A stretch of DNA of 64,000 bases from Mesobacillus foraminis (GTDB taxonomy: Bacteria; Bacillota; Bacilli; Bacillales; Cytobacillaceae): assembly GCF_004340465.1 (NCBI RefSeq), contig NZ_SLVV01000005.1, positions 277,092 to 341,091 of the forward strand, in the 5' to 3' direction. The position numbers and the translations under genes are program-made. The notes under the pieces were generated by a model. The model had not been told where the DNA came from, ran no database searches, and saw only the letters and a program-made list of their open reading frames with translations. Shown here piece by piece: positions 18,742 to 27,705 of this stretch (positions within the stretch are counted from its first letter, which is position 1; every line of letters starts with the position of its first letter).

Positions 18742-19729
18742 CTTCGTCTCCCCCCTTAAATGTATCCAATACCTGGATAGACATTTTTTTGTTCATTTTT
18801 CCTGGCTGTCCAATAAATTTTGCAATACCGCCAACCTTGAGGATAAGCGGAGAGTCTATCCGCTGGTTTAATTCAATTACATCCCCCTTATCAAGCATCA
18901 AGAAGTCCTCTATGGAAATTTCTGACGTTCCAAGCTCGGCTATTATCGGCACATCCGCTTTCTGAATTTCCTTTTCAAGGAATGCGTTTTCCAGAGGCTG
19001 ATTTTCCTTTTTTTCGGATTGCATCCAGTAGTGAACCGAAAGCTTGGGAAGGATTGGTTCAAGAACAACATGCGGGATACAAATATTAATCATTCCGCTT
19101 GTTTCACCAATCGTTGTGTTCAATGAAATCACAACAACCGTTTCATTTGGTGAGACCATTTGAAGAAACTGGGGATTTACCTCAAATTCTGTAAGCTGCG
19201 GATCCATTTCAGCAACTGTATCCCAGGCATCACTGAAATTTTCAAATGCCCGTTCAAACATGGTTGACATGATTTTTGTTTCAATTTCTGTTAGTGTATC
19301 TACTTTGTTATGGCTTGTACCTTTTCCGCCAAGCAAACGGTCAAGCATGGCATAAGCAACATTTGGATTGACTTCCATAAGAATCCGTCCATCCAGCGGC
19401 GGAACTTCATATACGTTCATGATGGTCATCTTTGGGATGGACCTGATGAATTCTTCATACGGTATCTGGTCTGCTGAAGCGACGCTGATATGGACATAGG
19501 TTCTAAGCTTCGCAGAAAAGTAAGTAGTCAGCAGCCTGGCGAAATTCTCATGAATTCTTGTCAAACTGCGGATCTGGTCTTTCGAAAAACGGAGGGCCCT
19601 CCTAAAATCATAGGATTTGATCCGCCTTTCATTCTGTTCTTTCTTTAATTCTTCTGCATCCATTTCCCCGGTAGACAAAGCGGATAAAAGGGCATCAATT
19701 TCACTTTGTGACAGAACTTCTCCCGACAA
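18731..19729 (-). CDS. fliM: Flagellar motor switch protein FliM
   Basis: FliM forms the middle of the C ring and binds CheY-P. The start is placed at a TTG (19729) 8 bases after GGAGG; an upstream in-frame GTG is inside that ribosome binding site. The product is then 332 residues and begins MSGEVLSQSEIDALL, the CheY-binding peptide. The CheC-like middle domain (about 45-230) and C-terminal SpoA/FliN-like domain (about 255-330) with 'VIELNQRIDSPLILKVGG' follow. It overlaps fliY. Confidence 0.96.
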   Translation of the reverse strand: MSGEVLSQSEIDALLSALSTGEMDAEELKKEQNERRIKSYDFRRALRFSKDQIRSLTRIHENFARLLTTYFSAKLRTYVHISVASADQIPYEEFIRSIPKMTIMNVYEVPPLDGRILMEVNPNVAYAMLDRLLGGKGTSHNKVDTLTEIETKIMSTMFERAFENFSDAWDTVAEMDPQLTEFEVNPQFLQMVSPNETVVVISLNTTIGETSGMINICIPHVVLEPILPKLSVHYWMQSEKKENQPLENAFLEKEIQKADVPIIAELGTSEISIEDFLMLDKGDVIELNQRIDSPLILKVGGIAKFIGQPGKMNKKMSIQVLDTFKGGDEDGE

Positions 19730-19770
19730 TCTTCTCACCTCCGTCTGGTGTATTTTTCTACTGAACTGCC

Positions 19771-20199
19771 TTATTGGAGGAGAGCTTCGGTTATATAGAC
19801 TTTTACGACCTTGCCTTCCTGCATAACGCCATTTAACTTGTCTTTTATCGTATCCTCAAGCAGAAGCTTTCCATCCTTGCCCTGGAGATCTTCCGCTTTT
19901 TTTTCAGAAAGTTCGTAGATAATAACGTTCCGTGTCTGGAAATCTCTTTTTTCCAGTTCTTCCTTTGCTTTCTTGCTGTCGGTCTGGATTTTAAACGAAA
20001 CCCGGATATAATCATCAGTGGCAAGGTTAGCCGTGATTTCCTCAACATCTACCGAGGATTCAAGCACCTCGTCTATCCCTGGTTCCTTAGGGCCGCCTTC
20101 AGCCTGTCCCCTCATCAGGAAAAAAACTGCGGCGGCGGCTGCAAGTATGACGATACCCAGCATGATTACCAGGGACATGACAAGCTTGTTATTCTTCAT
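19771..20199 (-). CDS. fliL: Flagellar basal-body stator-associated protein FliL
   Basis: FliL surrounds and stabilises stator units. The start is taken at ATG 20199 ([13 protein letters not shown]) with GGAGG upstream, giving 142 residues. There is one N-terminal membrane helix (about 7-29) and a periplasmic/extracytoplasmic FliL domain with '[20 protein letters not shown]' (about 55-74) and '[19 protein letters not shown]'. The longer reading would run back into swrD and lacks a binding site. It is a typical short Gram-positive FliL. Confidence 0.94.
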   Translation of the reverse strand: MKNNKLVMSLVIMLGIVILAAAAAVFFLMRGQAEGGPKEPGIDEVLESSVDVEEITANLATDDYIRVSFKIQTDSKKAKEELEKRDFQTRNVIIYELSEKKAEDLQGKDGKLLLEDTIKDKLNGVMQEGKVVKVYITEALLQ

Positions 20200-20410
20200 A
20201 TTTATTTGCCTCCGGAATCTGTATGCCAAAGAGGTTTACCGATTGGTAGAATTCTATTATTAATTGGCAGACTTGGAATTCAGTCTCTTTCACTACAAAT
20301 TTTTTGCCATTTGTCAGTGTAATGGTCGTATCAGGGAAAGACTCTATGGTTTCAATAAAAAGCGCATTAATCATAAAGCTTTTCCCATTTAATCTCGTAA
20401 CATTTATCAC
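20189..20410 (-). CDS. swrD: Swarming motility protein SwrD (FlbD family)
   Basis: SwrD (YlzI) increases flagellar motor power for swarming in B. subtilis; the biochemical mechanism is unclear. The 73-residue product begins at a GTG preceded by AAGG at 8 bases and reads [20 protein letters not shown], the FlbD family signature, followed by '[20 protein letters not shown]'. No membrane segment is visible. It sits between flgE and fliL, overlapping the fliL start by 11 bases. Confidence 0.9.
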   Translation of the reverse strand: MINVTRLNGKSFMINALFIETIESFPDTTITLTNGKKFVVKETEFQVCQLIIEFYQSVNLFGIQIPEANKYEE

Positions 20411-20501
20411 ATGAAATACCTTGACTGGCCGGCCTTAACAAACTCCAGCTATTCATACTGGATGGTTCTCTCCTTTAGGTCAGCACCGTTCCTCTCTTAA
20501 T

Positions 20502-21296
20502 CTATCGTTTTAAATTGACGAGTTCCTGTAAAATCTCGTCAGAAGTTGTAATGATCCTTGTATTTGCCTGAAAACCTCTTTGGGCGACGATCATTTCGGT
20601 AAATTCTTCAGATAGATCCACGTTGGACATTTCGAGGGCGCCACTGACTAAAGTTCCTGATCCGCCGGTTCCAACGTTTACTGAAGTACCAGCCCCGGAA
20701 TTCCCGGTGGACTGAAATAGATTTCCCCCAACCTTTTCCAAGCCTTCTGGATTATCAAATACCCGTAGCTGAATCCTGCCTGCATTCGTTGTTGTACCTT
20801 GCTGATTCACATAGGTCACAACTCCATCTTGTCCAATGCTTAAGCTCTGGGCAGTAGTTGGGATTGTAATGGCCCCACCAGTTGCTCCTTGCAATTTCAG
20901 CCCGTCACCGTTAACAATATTCCTTTTGGCATCCAGGTAAAAGTTCCCGGCCCTTGTGTAATAATTCGACTGTGTAGCCTCATCCCTCACCGTAAAATAA
21001 CCTTCCCCGGTAATTCCCAGATCCAATGGACGCCCGGTCGTTTGAAGGCTCCCTTGGGTATTTACGGTATCAATTGTGCCAATTTGGGAACCAAGGCCAA
21101 CCTGCTTCGGATTTGTACCTCCATTAGCACCTGGTGCAGTCGCACCGGCAATAGTCTGGCTCATAAGATCATTAAAGGTTGTCCTTCCTTTTTTGAACCC
21201 AAAAGTATTGACGTTGGCAATATTGTTCCCAATCACATCTAGCTTTGTCTGGAAGTTTTTCATTCCGCTGATTCCTGAGTACATTGAACGTAACAT
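20502..21296 (-). CDS. flgE: Flagellar hook protein FlgE
   Basis: FlgE polymerises into the flagellar hook. The 264-residue protein is the short Bacillus type (called FlgG in older annotation). It shows the N-terminal rod/hook signature 'LDVIGNNIANVNTFGFKKGR' (about residues 19-38) and the C-terminal coiled-coil zone 'MIVAQRGFQANTRIITTSDE' close to the end, with the variable surface domain between. It is downstream of flgD, the hook cap gene, as expected. The 91-base gap to swrD contains no clear terminator. Confidence 0.95.
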   Translation of the reverse strand: MLRSMYSGISGMKNFQTKLDVIGNNIANVNTFGFKKGRTTFNDLMSQTIAGATAPGANGGTNPKQVGLGSQIGTIDTVNTQGSLQTTGRPLDLGITGEGYFTVRDEATQSNYYTRAGNFYLDAKRNIVNGDGLKLQGATGGAITIPTTAQSLSIGQDGVVTYVNQQGTTTNAGRIQLRVFDNPEGLEKVGGNLFQSTGNSGAGTSVNVGTGGSGTLVSGALEMSNVDLSEEFTEMIVAQRGFQANTRIITTSDEILQELVNLKR

Positions 21297-21370
21297 GTAT
21301 ATTTTCCCCTCTCATTTTTCGGACTGCTTCTGTCGGTCCACAGCCCAGGCCCCCTTATTAGGTCCAGCCG

Positions 21371-21766
21371 TTAGTCAGAATCCAGCACGATTGTGCCGTT
21401 AATATTCGTGAATATTTGCTCTGAAGCTTCCTGTCGGTTCATCGCAGTAATAACCGTATTGTTTTTGGCACTTACAATCAATGCCGCATCCTTTAATAAA
21501 ACAAGTGAATCATTGATCCCCATATCTTTTGCCTGCTGGACCTTTGCACCAATTTTTAACCAGCGCTCCTGATTGATATGTATCCCCCTCTGATTGAGGC
21601 GTTCCTTTGCATGCTTGCTAAGGGTAAGCTCCTCCGAAGGACTCAGAGCCTTTTGTAAATGCTTGGAAAAGGAAGTAATACCAGGACGGTTGGCCTTAAC
21701 TGATCGGTATGGGTTCGGCCTGACCTGTTCAGCTTGGATTGGACGAAAGATTGGTTTATCCAACAC
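21371..21766 (-). CDS. Flagellar operon protein of the TIGR02530 type
   Basis: This 131-residue protein lies between flgD and flgE. It resembles the TIGR02530 'flagellar operon protein' family found in many Bacillaceae and Clostridia but absent from this position in B. subtilis, to my memory. Visible features are a conserved central 'HAKERLNQRGIHINQERW' block (about residues 53-70) and 'DSLVLLKDAALIVSAKNNTV'. No signal peptide or membrane helix is seen. Its role is unknown; position suggests hook assembly or hook-cap chaperoning. It lies 14 bases after flgD. Confidence 0.8.
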   Translation of the reverse strand: MLDKPIFRPIQAEQVRPNPYRSVKANRPGITSFSKHLQKALSPSEELTLSKHAKERLNQRGIHINQERWLKIGAKVQQAKDMGINDSLVLLKDAALIVSAKNNTVITAMNRQEASEQIFTNINGTIVLDSD

Positions 21767-21780
21767 ATCACATCCTTGTT

Positions 21781-22203
21781 CTATTCAATTTTTATTATTT
21801 CACCAGCCACTAACGATGTTTTTCCATCATCAAGCTGATAGAGCGTCTGCCCTTCCTTTAAAGAAACGGACTTGACCTTTGCTGTTTTTTCTCCCCCTTG
21901 ATCATCCAGATAGGCAATGGTTTTCCCTATCAGCATGCTTGCATCCTGTAAATTGTTTTTTTCCAGGGTTTTTAGGAACGATTCAAGAGATTTATTCATA
22001 TTCGTCATTTGTTCAAGTGATGAAAAAGTTGCCATCTGGGCAATAAAGTCCTTGTCCTGCAAAGGATTCATCGGATCCTGGTTCTGAAGCTGTGTCATAA
22101 GGATTTTTAAAAAATCATCTTTCCCCAGGACATTAGATCCTGTTGTCTTTCTGTCATTTTGGATACTTGACAGCAGATAGGATGGATCAATTGTATTCGT
22201 CAT
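21781..22203 (-). CDS. flgD: Flagellar hook assembly (cap) protein FlgD
   Basis: FlgD caps the growing hook and is itself exported. The start is placed at ATG 22203 (MTNTIDPSYLL) because AGGTGA lies 5 bases upstream; an in-frame GTG is part of that site. The 140 residues contain the FlgD core 'LGKDDFLKILMTQLQNQDPM' (about 26-45) and 'FIAQMATFSSLEQMTNMNKS'. The C-terminal beta domain is short, as in B. subtilis. It directly follows fliK, the hook-length ruler gene. Confidence 0.95.
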   Translation of the reverse strand: MTNTIDPSYLLSSIQNDRKTTGSNVLGKDDFLKILMTQLQNQDPMNPLQDKDFIAQMATFSSLEQMTNMNKSLESFLKTLEKNNLQDASMLIGKTIAYLDDQGGEKTAKVKSVSLKEGQTLYQLDDGKTSLVAGEIIKIE

Positions 22204-22212
22204 ATCTTTCAC

Positions 22213-23544
22213 CTACATTTCGGTATTAAGAAGAATTTCCTCAAAGGAAGCATCCGTTTCCTTGCTGTTGTTTTCATGATCCCGTTCGGTTTCATGCTTC
22301 TCCTGTTTTCCATGCTGCTGCTGGAAATCACGGGTAAATCTCTCTTGTTGGGCAGGCTGCTGCTGAGCTATCTCAATTCGTTCAATCCCAATCCCCTGAC
22401 TGGCAAAAGCCTGTCTCAGGCTGGATACCTGCGATTCCAGTACTTCTTTTGTTGTACCGCTGGAGGTTAAAATTCTGGCAATCATGGCGTCATCTTTTTG
22501 AATTAGCTCTACCCTGACACTTCCCAGGTGTTCAGGAAATAGTTTTATAGTGAGTTTTTGAGTGCCATTAACTGTATGGAAGCTTGCACGGGAAAGGATC
22601 GACTCAAATTGTTTTATGAGCTGCTCTGCTGAAACAGGCGCACCCTTATTAACCGATGTTAGGCTAAACGGCAGAGATCTTTGGACTAGCCCGACAGTAA
22701 ACGTTGCCCCCGGTAAAATATCAGGCTTGGCCGGCTGCTCTTTTTCTTGCTGAGAAATCTGTTGATTATTTTTAGAAATCAAGTTTATCTCCCCAACCAA
22801 AGGGGTAAATCTATTTTGGATATATGCGAGTCTCGGGTTATGGGTTTCCCCCTTCACGATTTTTGCAAGTCTGTCCGAGAAATCAAGCAGCACCTGTTCA
22901 AGCTTGGAATCTTTCTTTCCGTAGAGTTTTTCAGGCTCTTGGATAATATGACTGTATAGTTTAACTGCCTTTACAAACTGAACATCAGACAGGCTAAGCT
23001 TGTTTATCCATTCATCTGGCGTTTTGCTGTTCATCTGCTGTGATAAATACGCAGCCAGGAGATTACTTAATTCTTCGTTTATGGAAACCTGCGCCGCTTC
23101 TGCATCCTTTTCCAGAACTTCATTAAAATCGTCGGCAGAAAGTCCTAGAACTGATAGAACCTGTTCAAAAAGCTCTGCCGTATCAGATGAAAGCAAACCA
23201 TTATTTACTGATCCAACAGAAGATATACCTTGTTCTGTGCCCAATGTTTCATTCTGTGTTTTTGTTTCCGAAGGAACAAGAAACTCTGTGCCCTCTTGTC
23301 TTTGAATTGGTAGACCTGCTGCTTCCAGTTCCGGCAGATCTTTCTCTAACAGAAACTCAAGAAGGCCTTCCAAATCTTCCATCGTTACACTTTGAGGACT
23401 ATTCAGTGATTCTTGGCCGCTGGCAGAAGGTATTGGAAGATTTAATGCGGCTAGCAAACCGCTGAAATTTCCATCAGGACTAGCTGTAACGGACTGCTTT
23501 GGCACCAGTGCTGCCTGTAGAGAACTAAGGTTCCCAACCTGCAA
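22213..23544 (-). CDS. fliK: Flagellar hook-length control protein FliK
   Basis: FliK is a secreted ruler that measures hook length and triggers the FlhB switch. The 443-residue protein has a poorly conserved, Gln/Ser/Leu-rich N-terminal part and a recognisable FliK C-terminal domain (about 310-395) with 'TQKLTIKLFPEHLGSVRVEL' and a hydrophobic beta core. A Gln/His/Lys-rich tail (about 395-435) follows. Its C-terminal domain should contact FlhB encoded downstream. It lies 16 bases after the ylxF gene. Confidence 0.9.
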   Translation of the reverse strand: MQVGNLSSLQAALVPKQSVTASPDGNFSGLLAALNLPIPSASGQESLNSPQSVTMEDLEGLLEFLLEKDLPELEAAGLPIQRQEGTEFLVPSETKTQNETLGTEQGISSVGSVNNGLLSSDTAELFEQVLSVLGLSADDFNEVLEKDAEAAQVSINEELSNLLAAYLSQQMNSKTPDEWINKLSLSDVQFVKAVKLYSHIIQEPEKLYGKKDSKLEQVLLDFSDRLAKIVKGETHNPRLAYIQNRFTPLVGEINLISKNNQQISQQEKEQPAKPDILPGATFTVGLVQRSLPFSLTSVNKGAPVSAEQLIKQFESILSRASFHTVNGTQKLTIKLFPEHLGSVRVELIQKDDAMIARILTSSGTTKEVLESQVSSLRQAFASQGIGIERIEIAQQQPAQQERFTRDFQQQHGKQEKHETERDHENNSKETDASFEEILLNTEM

Positions 23545-23560
23545 TTTTATTCACCTCCTT

Positions 23561-24151
23561 TCAATTACTTTCATTTGTCAGCATTTCGGTATACTTTGCT
23601 GCATCCTGCGGAGACATGCTTTCCAGTATGTCAGCAAGATTTTCCGCTTTTATATTAGTTAAGATCTTTAATGCTTCTTCATCTTTAAGTTTTGTTATAA
23701 TCGGGGCTGCTTTTTTGCCGGAAATCGTCTCATAGGTGTTTACGATATCCTTAAACGCCCGTTTATTTTCTGTTTGAATGGCTGTAAGTTCTTCGGTTTG
23801 TTCTTCGAGCTGCTTTTTCTCCAAATTGAGACGTTCAATTTCTGAATCTTTATTTTTCAACTGCGACTGAAGCTGTTCCAGTTTGGCTTCTTTATTCTTT
23901 ATTTCTGCCTCAAGGCTGATCACCTTTTGTTCCTCTTCCTTGGCAGTTGAGGAATCGTCCCCGTTAACATATTGAGAAATGACAGGCAGTTTTGACCCCA
24001 GGCCCTTTGCTGATTCAAATATATTAATCCCTAATAACGACAGGACCACCAAAGCGAGGGCACCAGCGGAAACCAAAGGTACCACTACAACAAATAGGAA
24101 CCCTTTAAACCTGCTTTTTTTCACATCTTCTCCCTCTATTTGCTTCACCAT
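23561..24151 (-). CDS. ylxF: MotE-family flagellar protein YlxF
   Basis: YlxF resembles the MotE/MgtE-N family; MotE proteins chaperone the stator protein MotC in alpha-proteobacteria, while the Bacillus role is not established. The 196 residues have a cytoplasmic N-tail, one membrane helix 'FVVVVPLVSAGALALVVLSL' (about 20-39), a long coiled coil (about 70-130, rich in E/K/L/Q), and an MgtE-N-like helical domain ending 'LADILESMSPQDAAKYTEML'. It lies between fliJ and fliK with an AGGTGA binding site. Confidence 0.85.
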   Translation of the reverse strand: MVKQIEGEDVKKSRFKGFLFVVVVPLVSAGALALVVLSLLGINIFESAKGLGSKLPVISQYVNGDDSSTAKEEEQKVISLEAEIKNKEAKLEQLQSQLKNKDSEIERLNLEKKQLEEQTEELTAIQTENKRAFKDIVNTYETISGKKAAPIITKLKDEEALKILTNIKAENLADILESMSPQDAAKYTEMLTNESN

Positions 24152-24159
24152 TTGTTCAC

Positions 24160-24603
24160 CTAATTCCCTCGGCTCATAAATTGCTGAATCGAGATTTCGT
24201 CCATCACTTTATTTTCTTCTTCTTTTTCGATTGTCAGATAATGCAGATAATCCTTTTCTTTAATCTTTTGATACTTTTTTACTTCAATATTTTTCTCCAT
24301 GAGCTGTGAATGCTGATAATTCATGCGGTTGCGGGCATTGATAACCATCTTTTGATAATAGTCAATCGTCTTTTCCAAATTTCCGATAAACTGTTGATGG
24401 TGGCGAATTTCCGAAACTGCCAGCCCTTTTGAAAGTTTCTCAGATTGATGTGACTCTAACACTTCCTTTTTCTTTAGAAGCTGGTAGAGGTGGTCTGCTG
24501 CTTCCTCAAATTTACGGACAGCATCCTGATAGACTGATTGAGCCTCGTCCTTTTCTCTAGTTCGAAGAGACATGATTTTTTCAAACTTATATTGATATTG
24601 CAT
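24160..24603 (-). CDS. fliJ: Flagellar export chaperone/stalk protein FliJ
   Basis: FliJ is the coiled-coil stalk that couples the FliI ATPase to the FlhA gate. The start is taken at ATG 24603 (MQYQYKFEKIM), 5 bases after the fliI stop with GGGTGA upstream, giving 147 residues as in B. subtilis. The protein is almost entirely alpha-helical coiled coil with many Glu, Lys and Gln residues and no hydrophobic segment. Position between fliI and ylxF supports the call. Confidence 0.93.
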   Translation of the reverse strand: MQYQYKFEKIMSLRTREKDEAQSVYQDAVRKFEEAADHLYQLLKKKEVLESHQSEKLSKGLAVSEIRHHQQFIGNLEKTIDYYQKMVINARNRMNYQHSQLMEKNIEVKKYQKIKEKDYLHYLTIEKEEENKVMDEISIQQFMSRGN

Positions 24604-24608
24604 GAGGC

Positions 24609-25922
24609 TCACCCTTTACCTGTTAGTTCCTGCAAACTCATAATGCTCTCGCTGATTGAGACCTTTTCGTTTGTTCCCTGTTTTAAAAATGATATAATTT
24701 GGGGGTAAAGGCGGATGGCCTCGTCTATTTCTTGAGAGGTCCCCTTTTTGTATGCACCAATATTGATAAGATCCTCGGTATTCAGGTAGGTACTTAGACG
24801 TTCTCTAAGCATTTCGGCAGCATCTCGATGCCCGGTGCCGGTAATGTTGTTCATAACCCGGCTTATGCTTTTAAGAACATTGACCGCGGGGTATTGACCC
24901 TTATTCGCCAAATTCCGATCCAATACGAAATGTCCATCCAGTATTCCCCGTACAGTATCGGCAATCGGTTCATTCATATCATCACCGTCAACAAGGACTG
25001 TGTAAAAAGCAGTAATCGATCCATGCTGGTTTGTTCCTGTCCGTTCAAGCAGTCTCGAAAGAACAGCAAAAACGGAAGGCGTATATCCCTTGGTTGTCGG
25101 CGGCTCGCCAACGGCAAGGCCAACTTCCCGCTGAGCCATCGCAACTCTTGTCACCGAATCCATCATCAGCATGACATTCAAGCCTTTATCGCGGAAGTAT
25201 TCCGCAATAGCAGTTGCTGTGTACGCACCTTTTATTCTCATTAATGCTGGCTGGTCAGAAGTTGCCACAACAACAATCGAACGTTTTAGTCCCTCCGGCC
25301 CAAGGTCTTTTTCTATAAACTCACGAACTTCGCGTCCCCGTTCGCCAATCAACCCGATTACATTCAAGTCTGCGGTTGTGTTCCGTGCAATCATGCCCAT
25401 CAGTGTGCTTTTTCCTACACCGCTTCCGGCAAAAATTCCGACCCGCTGCCCCTTGCCTACAGTCAGAAGACTGTCTATCATGCGCACTCCCACTTCAATC
25501 GGTTCCGAAATCGGGGGTCTGCTCATTGGGTTTGGAGGTTCCTGTTCGGTGGGTATAGATGCCAGCCCCTTGGGTAAAAGAGAGTGATCCAGCGGGAACC
25601 CAAGAGAATCAACAACCTTCCCGATCAAACCAACACCAGCTTTTACCTCTAGTGGTTTCATGGTTGTTTCCACCAGGCTGCCAGGAGCAATATTATTAAT
25701 CGCTGTATATGGCATCAGGATGACCATTTCCTCTTTAAATCCCACGACTTCTGCTTGAATCATGTGCTTCCTCTTTTTACCAACGTGAATAAAGCAAACG
25801 TCCCCAACCGAGCTTTCCGGTCCTTGAGATTCGATCATAAGCCCGACAACTCTTTTTACCCGGCCATAGCGTTTATAACTGTCTATCGTGTCAATCTGTT
25901 CAATTAGGTCTGCAGCTTTCAT
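24609..25922 (-). CDS. fliI: Flagellar export ATPase FliI
   Basis: FliI hydrolyses ATP to energise docking and unfolding of export substrates at the base of the flagellum. The 437-residue protein is an F1-beta-like ATPase: Walker A AGSGVGKS at residues 165-172, Walker B region 'GLNVMLMMDSVTRVAMAQRE', and the ATPase signature 'PAVNVLKSISRVMNNI' near 345-360. Its ATG abuts the fliH stop; FliH is its regulator. No anomalies. Confidence 0.98.
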   Translation of the reverse strand: MKAADLIEQIDTIDSYKRYGRVKRVVGLMIESQGPESSVGDVCFIHVGKKRKHMIQAEVVGFKEEMVILMPYTAINNIAPGSLVETTMKPLEVKAGVGLIGKVVDSLGFPLDHSLLPKGLASIPTEQEPPNPMSRPPISEPIEVGVRMIDSLLTVGKGQRVGIFAGSGVGKSTLMGMIARNTTADLNVIGLIGERGREVREFIEKDLGPEGLKRSIVVVATSDQPALMRIKGAYTATAIAEYFRDKGLNVMLMMDSVTRVAMAQREVGLAVGEPPTTKGYTPSVFAVLSRLLERTGTNQHGSITAFYTVLVDGDDMNEPIADTVRGILDGHFVLDRNLANKGQYPAVNVLKSISRVMNNITGTGHRDAAEMLRERLSTYLNTEDLINIGAYKKGTSQEIDEAIRLYPQIISFLKQGTNEKVSISESIMSLQELTGKG

Positions 25923-26684
25923 TTATTGCTCACTCTCCAGCATTTCGTAGAGCCTTTGCTTAATTTCTTCAAGCTGGCTGTCCACGCTGGCATCAATTCG
26001 GCCGTTCCCGGTTTCAATGATGCAGCTTGTCTCTGAAAGTTCATCTTCTGGATAAATAAATAACAGGCAATCCCTAGGAAATACAGCCTCCAATTCCGCC
26101 GCATGGGACAGAAGAAAATCATAATGAACTGGATGGACATGTAGCTCAACTTCTTTATTGCCTCTGGCATTTTTCAAAGCTCTTTTGACCAGCGGCAAGA
26201 ATTCCTCCGACTTGCCGGAAACACTTTCCCCAATGATTTTCTCGGCAACCTTCAATCCAAGGTCAAGTATGACGGGTTCGGCAGCTTCTAATTTTTGGTG
26301 GTAGTCCCGTTCAGCCGACGCAATGATTCCCTGGGCAAAAGCAATTTGGTCACTATACTCTTCCCGGCCTTTTTTACGGCCTTGCTGCAGCCCTTGTTTC
26401 ATCCCTTCCTCATAGGCTTCCTCTATGAGTCTGGATTTCTCCGCTTCCCAGTTCTGCTGTTCCGCTATGATCTGTGCTTTTATGGTTTCTTCATGTTTGG
26501 CAGCCTGAAAAAGTATTTCCTCCGCTTTCCGCGACGCACTTTGGATCATTTTCTCTGCATCAGCAGAAGCAGTCTGGAGCAGTACTTGTTGTTCTCCCGA
26601 GACGGAACTTCCTATCATCCGGATTTCTATCACCTTTTCTTTTACGGCACCATCATGGTTAGAAGATTTTATCAGCCTAGACAA
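25923..26684 (-). CDS. fliH: Flagellar export regulator FliH
   Basis: FliH is the peripheral stalk/inhibitor of FliI and tethers it to the C ring. The 253 residues are predicted helical, with an Ala/Glu/Gln-rich coiled coil (about 30-120), a G-rich 'EEGMKQGLQQGRKKGREE' segment near 90-107, and a C-terminal domain with 'LDLGLKVAEKIIGESV'. The start is a TTG inside the fliG stop region, about 10 bases after GGAGG. An F-type delta/V-type E homology is expected for this family. Confidence 0.93.
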   Translation of the reverse strand: MSRLIKSSNHDGAVKEKVIEIRMIGSSVSGEQQVLLQTASADAEKMIQSASRKAEEILFQAAKHEETIKAQIIAEQQNWEAEKSRLIEEAYEEGMKQGLQQGRKKGREEYSDQIAFAQGIIASAERDYHQKLEAAEPVILDLGLKVAEKIIGESVSGKSEEFLPLVKRALKNARGNKEVELHVHPVHYDFLLSHAAELEAVFPRDCLLFIYPEDELSETSCIIETGNGRIDASVDSQLEEIKQRLYEMLESEQ

Positions 26685-27693
26685 TAATATCGTCTCCTCC
26701 GCCTCGTGCTACCACGATTTCACCAGCTTCCTCAAGCCTGCGGATGATGGCCACAATCCTTGATTGAGCTTCCTCTACATCGCGCAGACGAACAGGACCC
26801 ATGAATTCCATTTCATCTTTAAAGGTTTCAACCATCCTGGTTGACATATTCTTAAAGACAACCTCTTTCACTTCATCGCTTGAAACTTTCAATGCCAGCA
26901 GAAGATCTTCGTTTTCACAGTCTCTGATCACCCGCTGGATTGCCCGGCTGTCAAGCGTCACGATATCTTCAAATACAAACATTCGCTTCTTGATTTCCTC
27001 GGCTAGTCCTGGATCCTGGATTTCAAGAGCGTCAAGGATTGTCCGTTCCGTGGACCTGTCGACTCCATTAAGAACCTCCACGACCGCCTCAATTCCGCCA
27101 GCCTGCGTGTAATCATGCGTGACATTTGCAGACAGCTTCCGTTCGAGAATCTGTTCGACCTCGCTGATGATTTCGGGGGACGTACTGTCCATAAGTGCGA
27201 TACGTTTCGCGATATCCGCCTGCATTTCCTGTGGAAGTTCAGACAGAATATGGCCAGCCTGCGCTGAATCAAGATAGGAAAGGATCAAGGCAATTGTTTG
27301 CGGGTGTTCATTTTGAATAAAATTCAGGATTTGACCCGGATCTGCCTTTCTCGCAAAATCAAATGGCCTTACTTGAAGGGAAGATGTAAGCCTGTTGATA
27401 ATGACGGCAGCCTGATCGGTCCCCAGCGCTTTTTCAAGAATGGTCTTGGCATAGCCAATTCCCCCTTGGGAAATATAATCCTGAGCCAAAGCGATACTAT
27501 GGAATTCCTCAAGTATCTCTTCTTTTACAAGCGAGTCCACTTTCCTGACCCCTGATATTTCAAGGGTCAGCTTTTCAATTTCTTCCTCACTTAAGTGCTT
27601 GTAAACGGAAGCAGCTACGTCGGGGCCCATCGAAATTAAAAGAATAGCTGCCTTCTGTTTTCCGTTTAGTTTATTTGGGTCCTGTTTTGCCAT
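26677..27693 (-). CDS. fliG: Flagellar motor switch protein FliG
   Basis: FliG is the torque-receiving C-ring protein that contacts the stator and the MS ring. The 338-residue product has the N-terminal FliF-binding domain (about 1-100), the middle domain with the 'EHPQTIALILSYLDSAQAG' EHPQ motif (about 128-146), and the C-terminal torque helix 'TLDSRAIQRVIRDCENEDLL' with its charged residues (about 278-297). Length and order are normal. Its 3' end carries the fliH ribosome binding site. Confidence 0.98.
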   Translation of the reverse strand: MAKQDPNKLNGKQKAAILLISMGPDVAASVYKHLSEEEIEKLTLEISGVRKVDSLVKEEILEEFHSIALAQDYISQGGIGYAKTILEKALGTDQAAVIINRLTSSLQVRPFDFARKADPGQILNFIQNEHPQTIALILSYLDSAQAGHILSELPQEMQADIAKRIALMDSTSPEIISEVEQILERKLSANVTHDYTQAGGIEAVVEVLNGVDRSTERTILDALEIQDPGLAEEIKKRMFVFEDIVTLDSRAIQRVIRDCENEDLLLALKVSSDEVKEVVFKNMSTRMVETFKDEMEFMGPVRLRDVEEAQSRIVAIIRRLEEAGEIVVARGGGDDIIV

Positions 27694-27705
27694 GATTTGT
27701 TTCTC

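Noticed and set aside
20411-20501. 29-codon open frame in the flgE-swrD gap with GGAGAG upstream
   Set aside because: It overlaps swrD in another frame, spacing is poor, and the peptide is unrecognisable.
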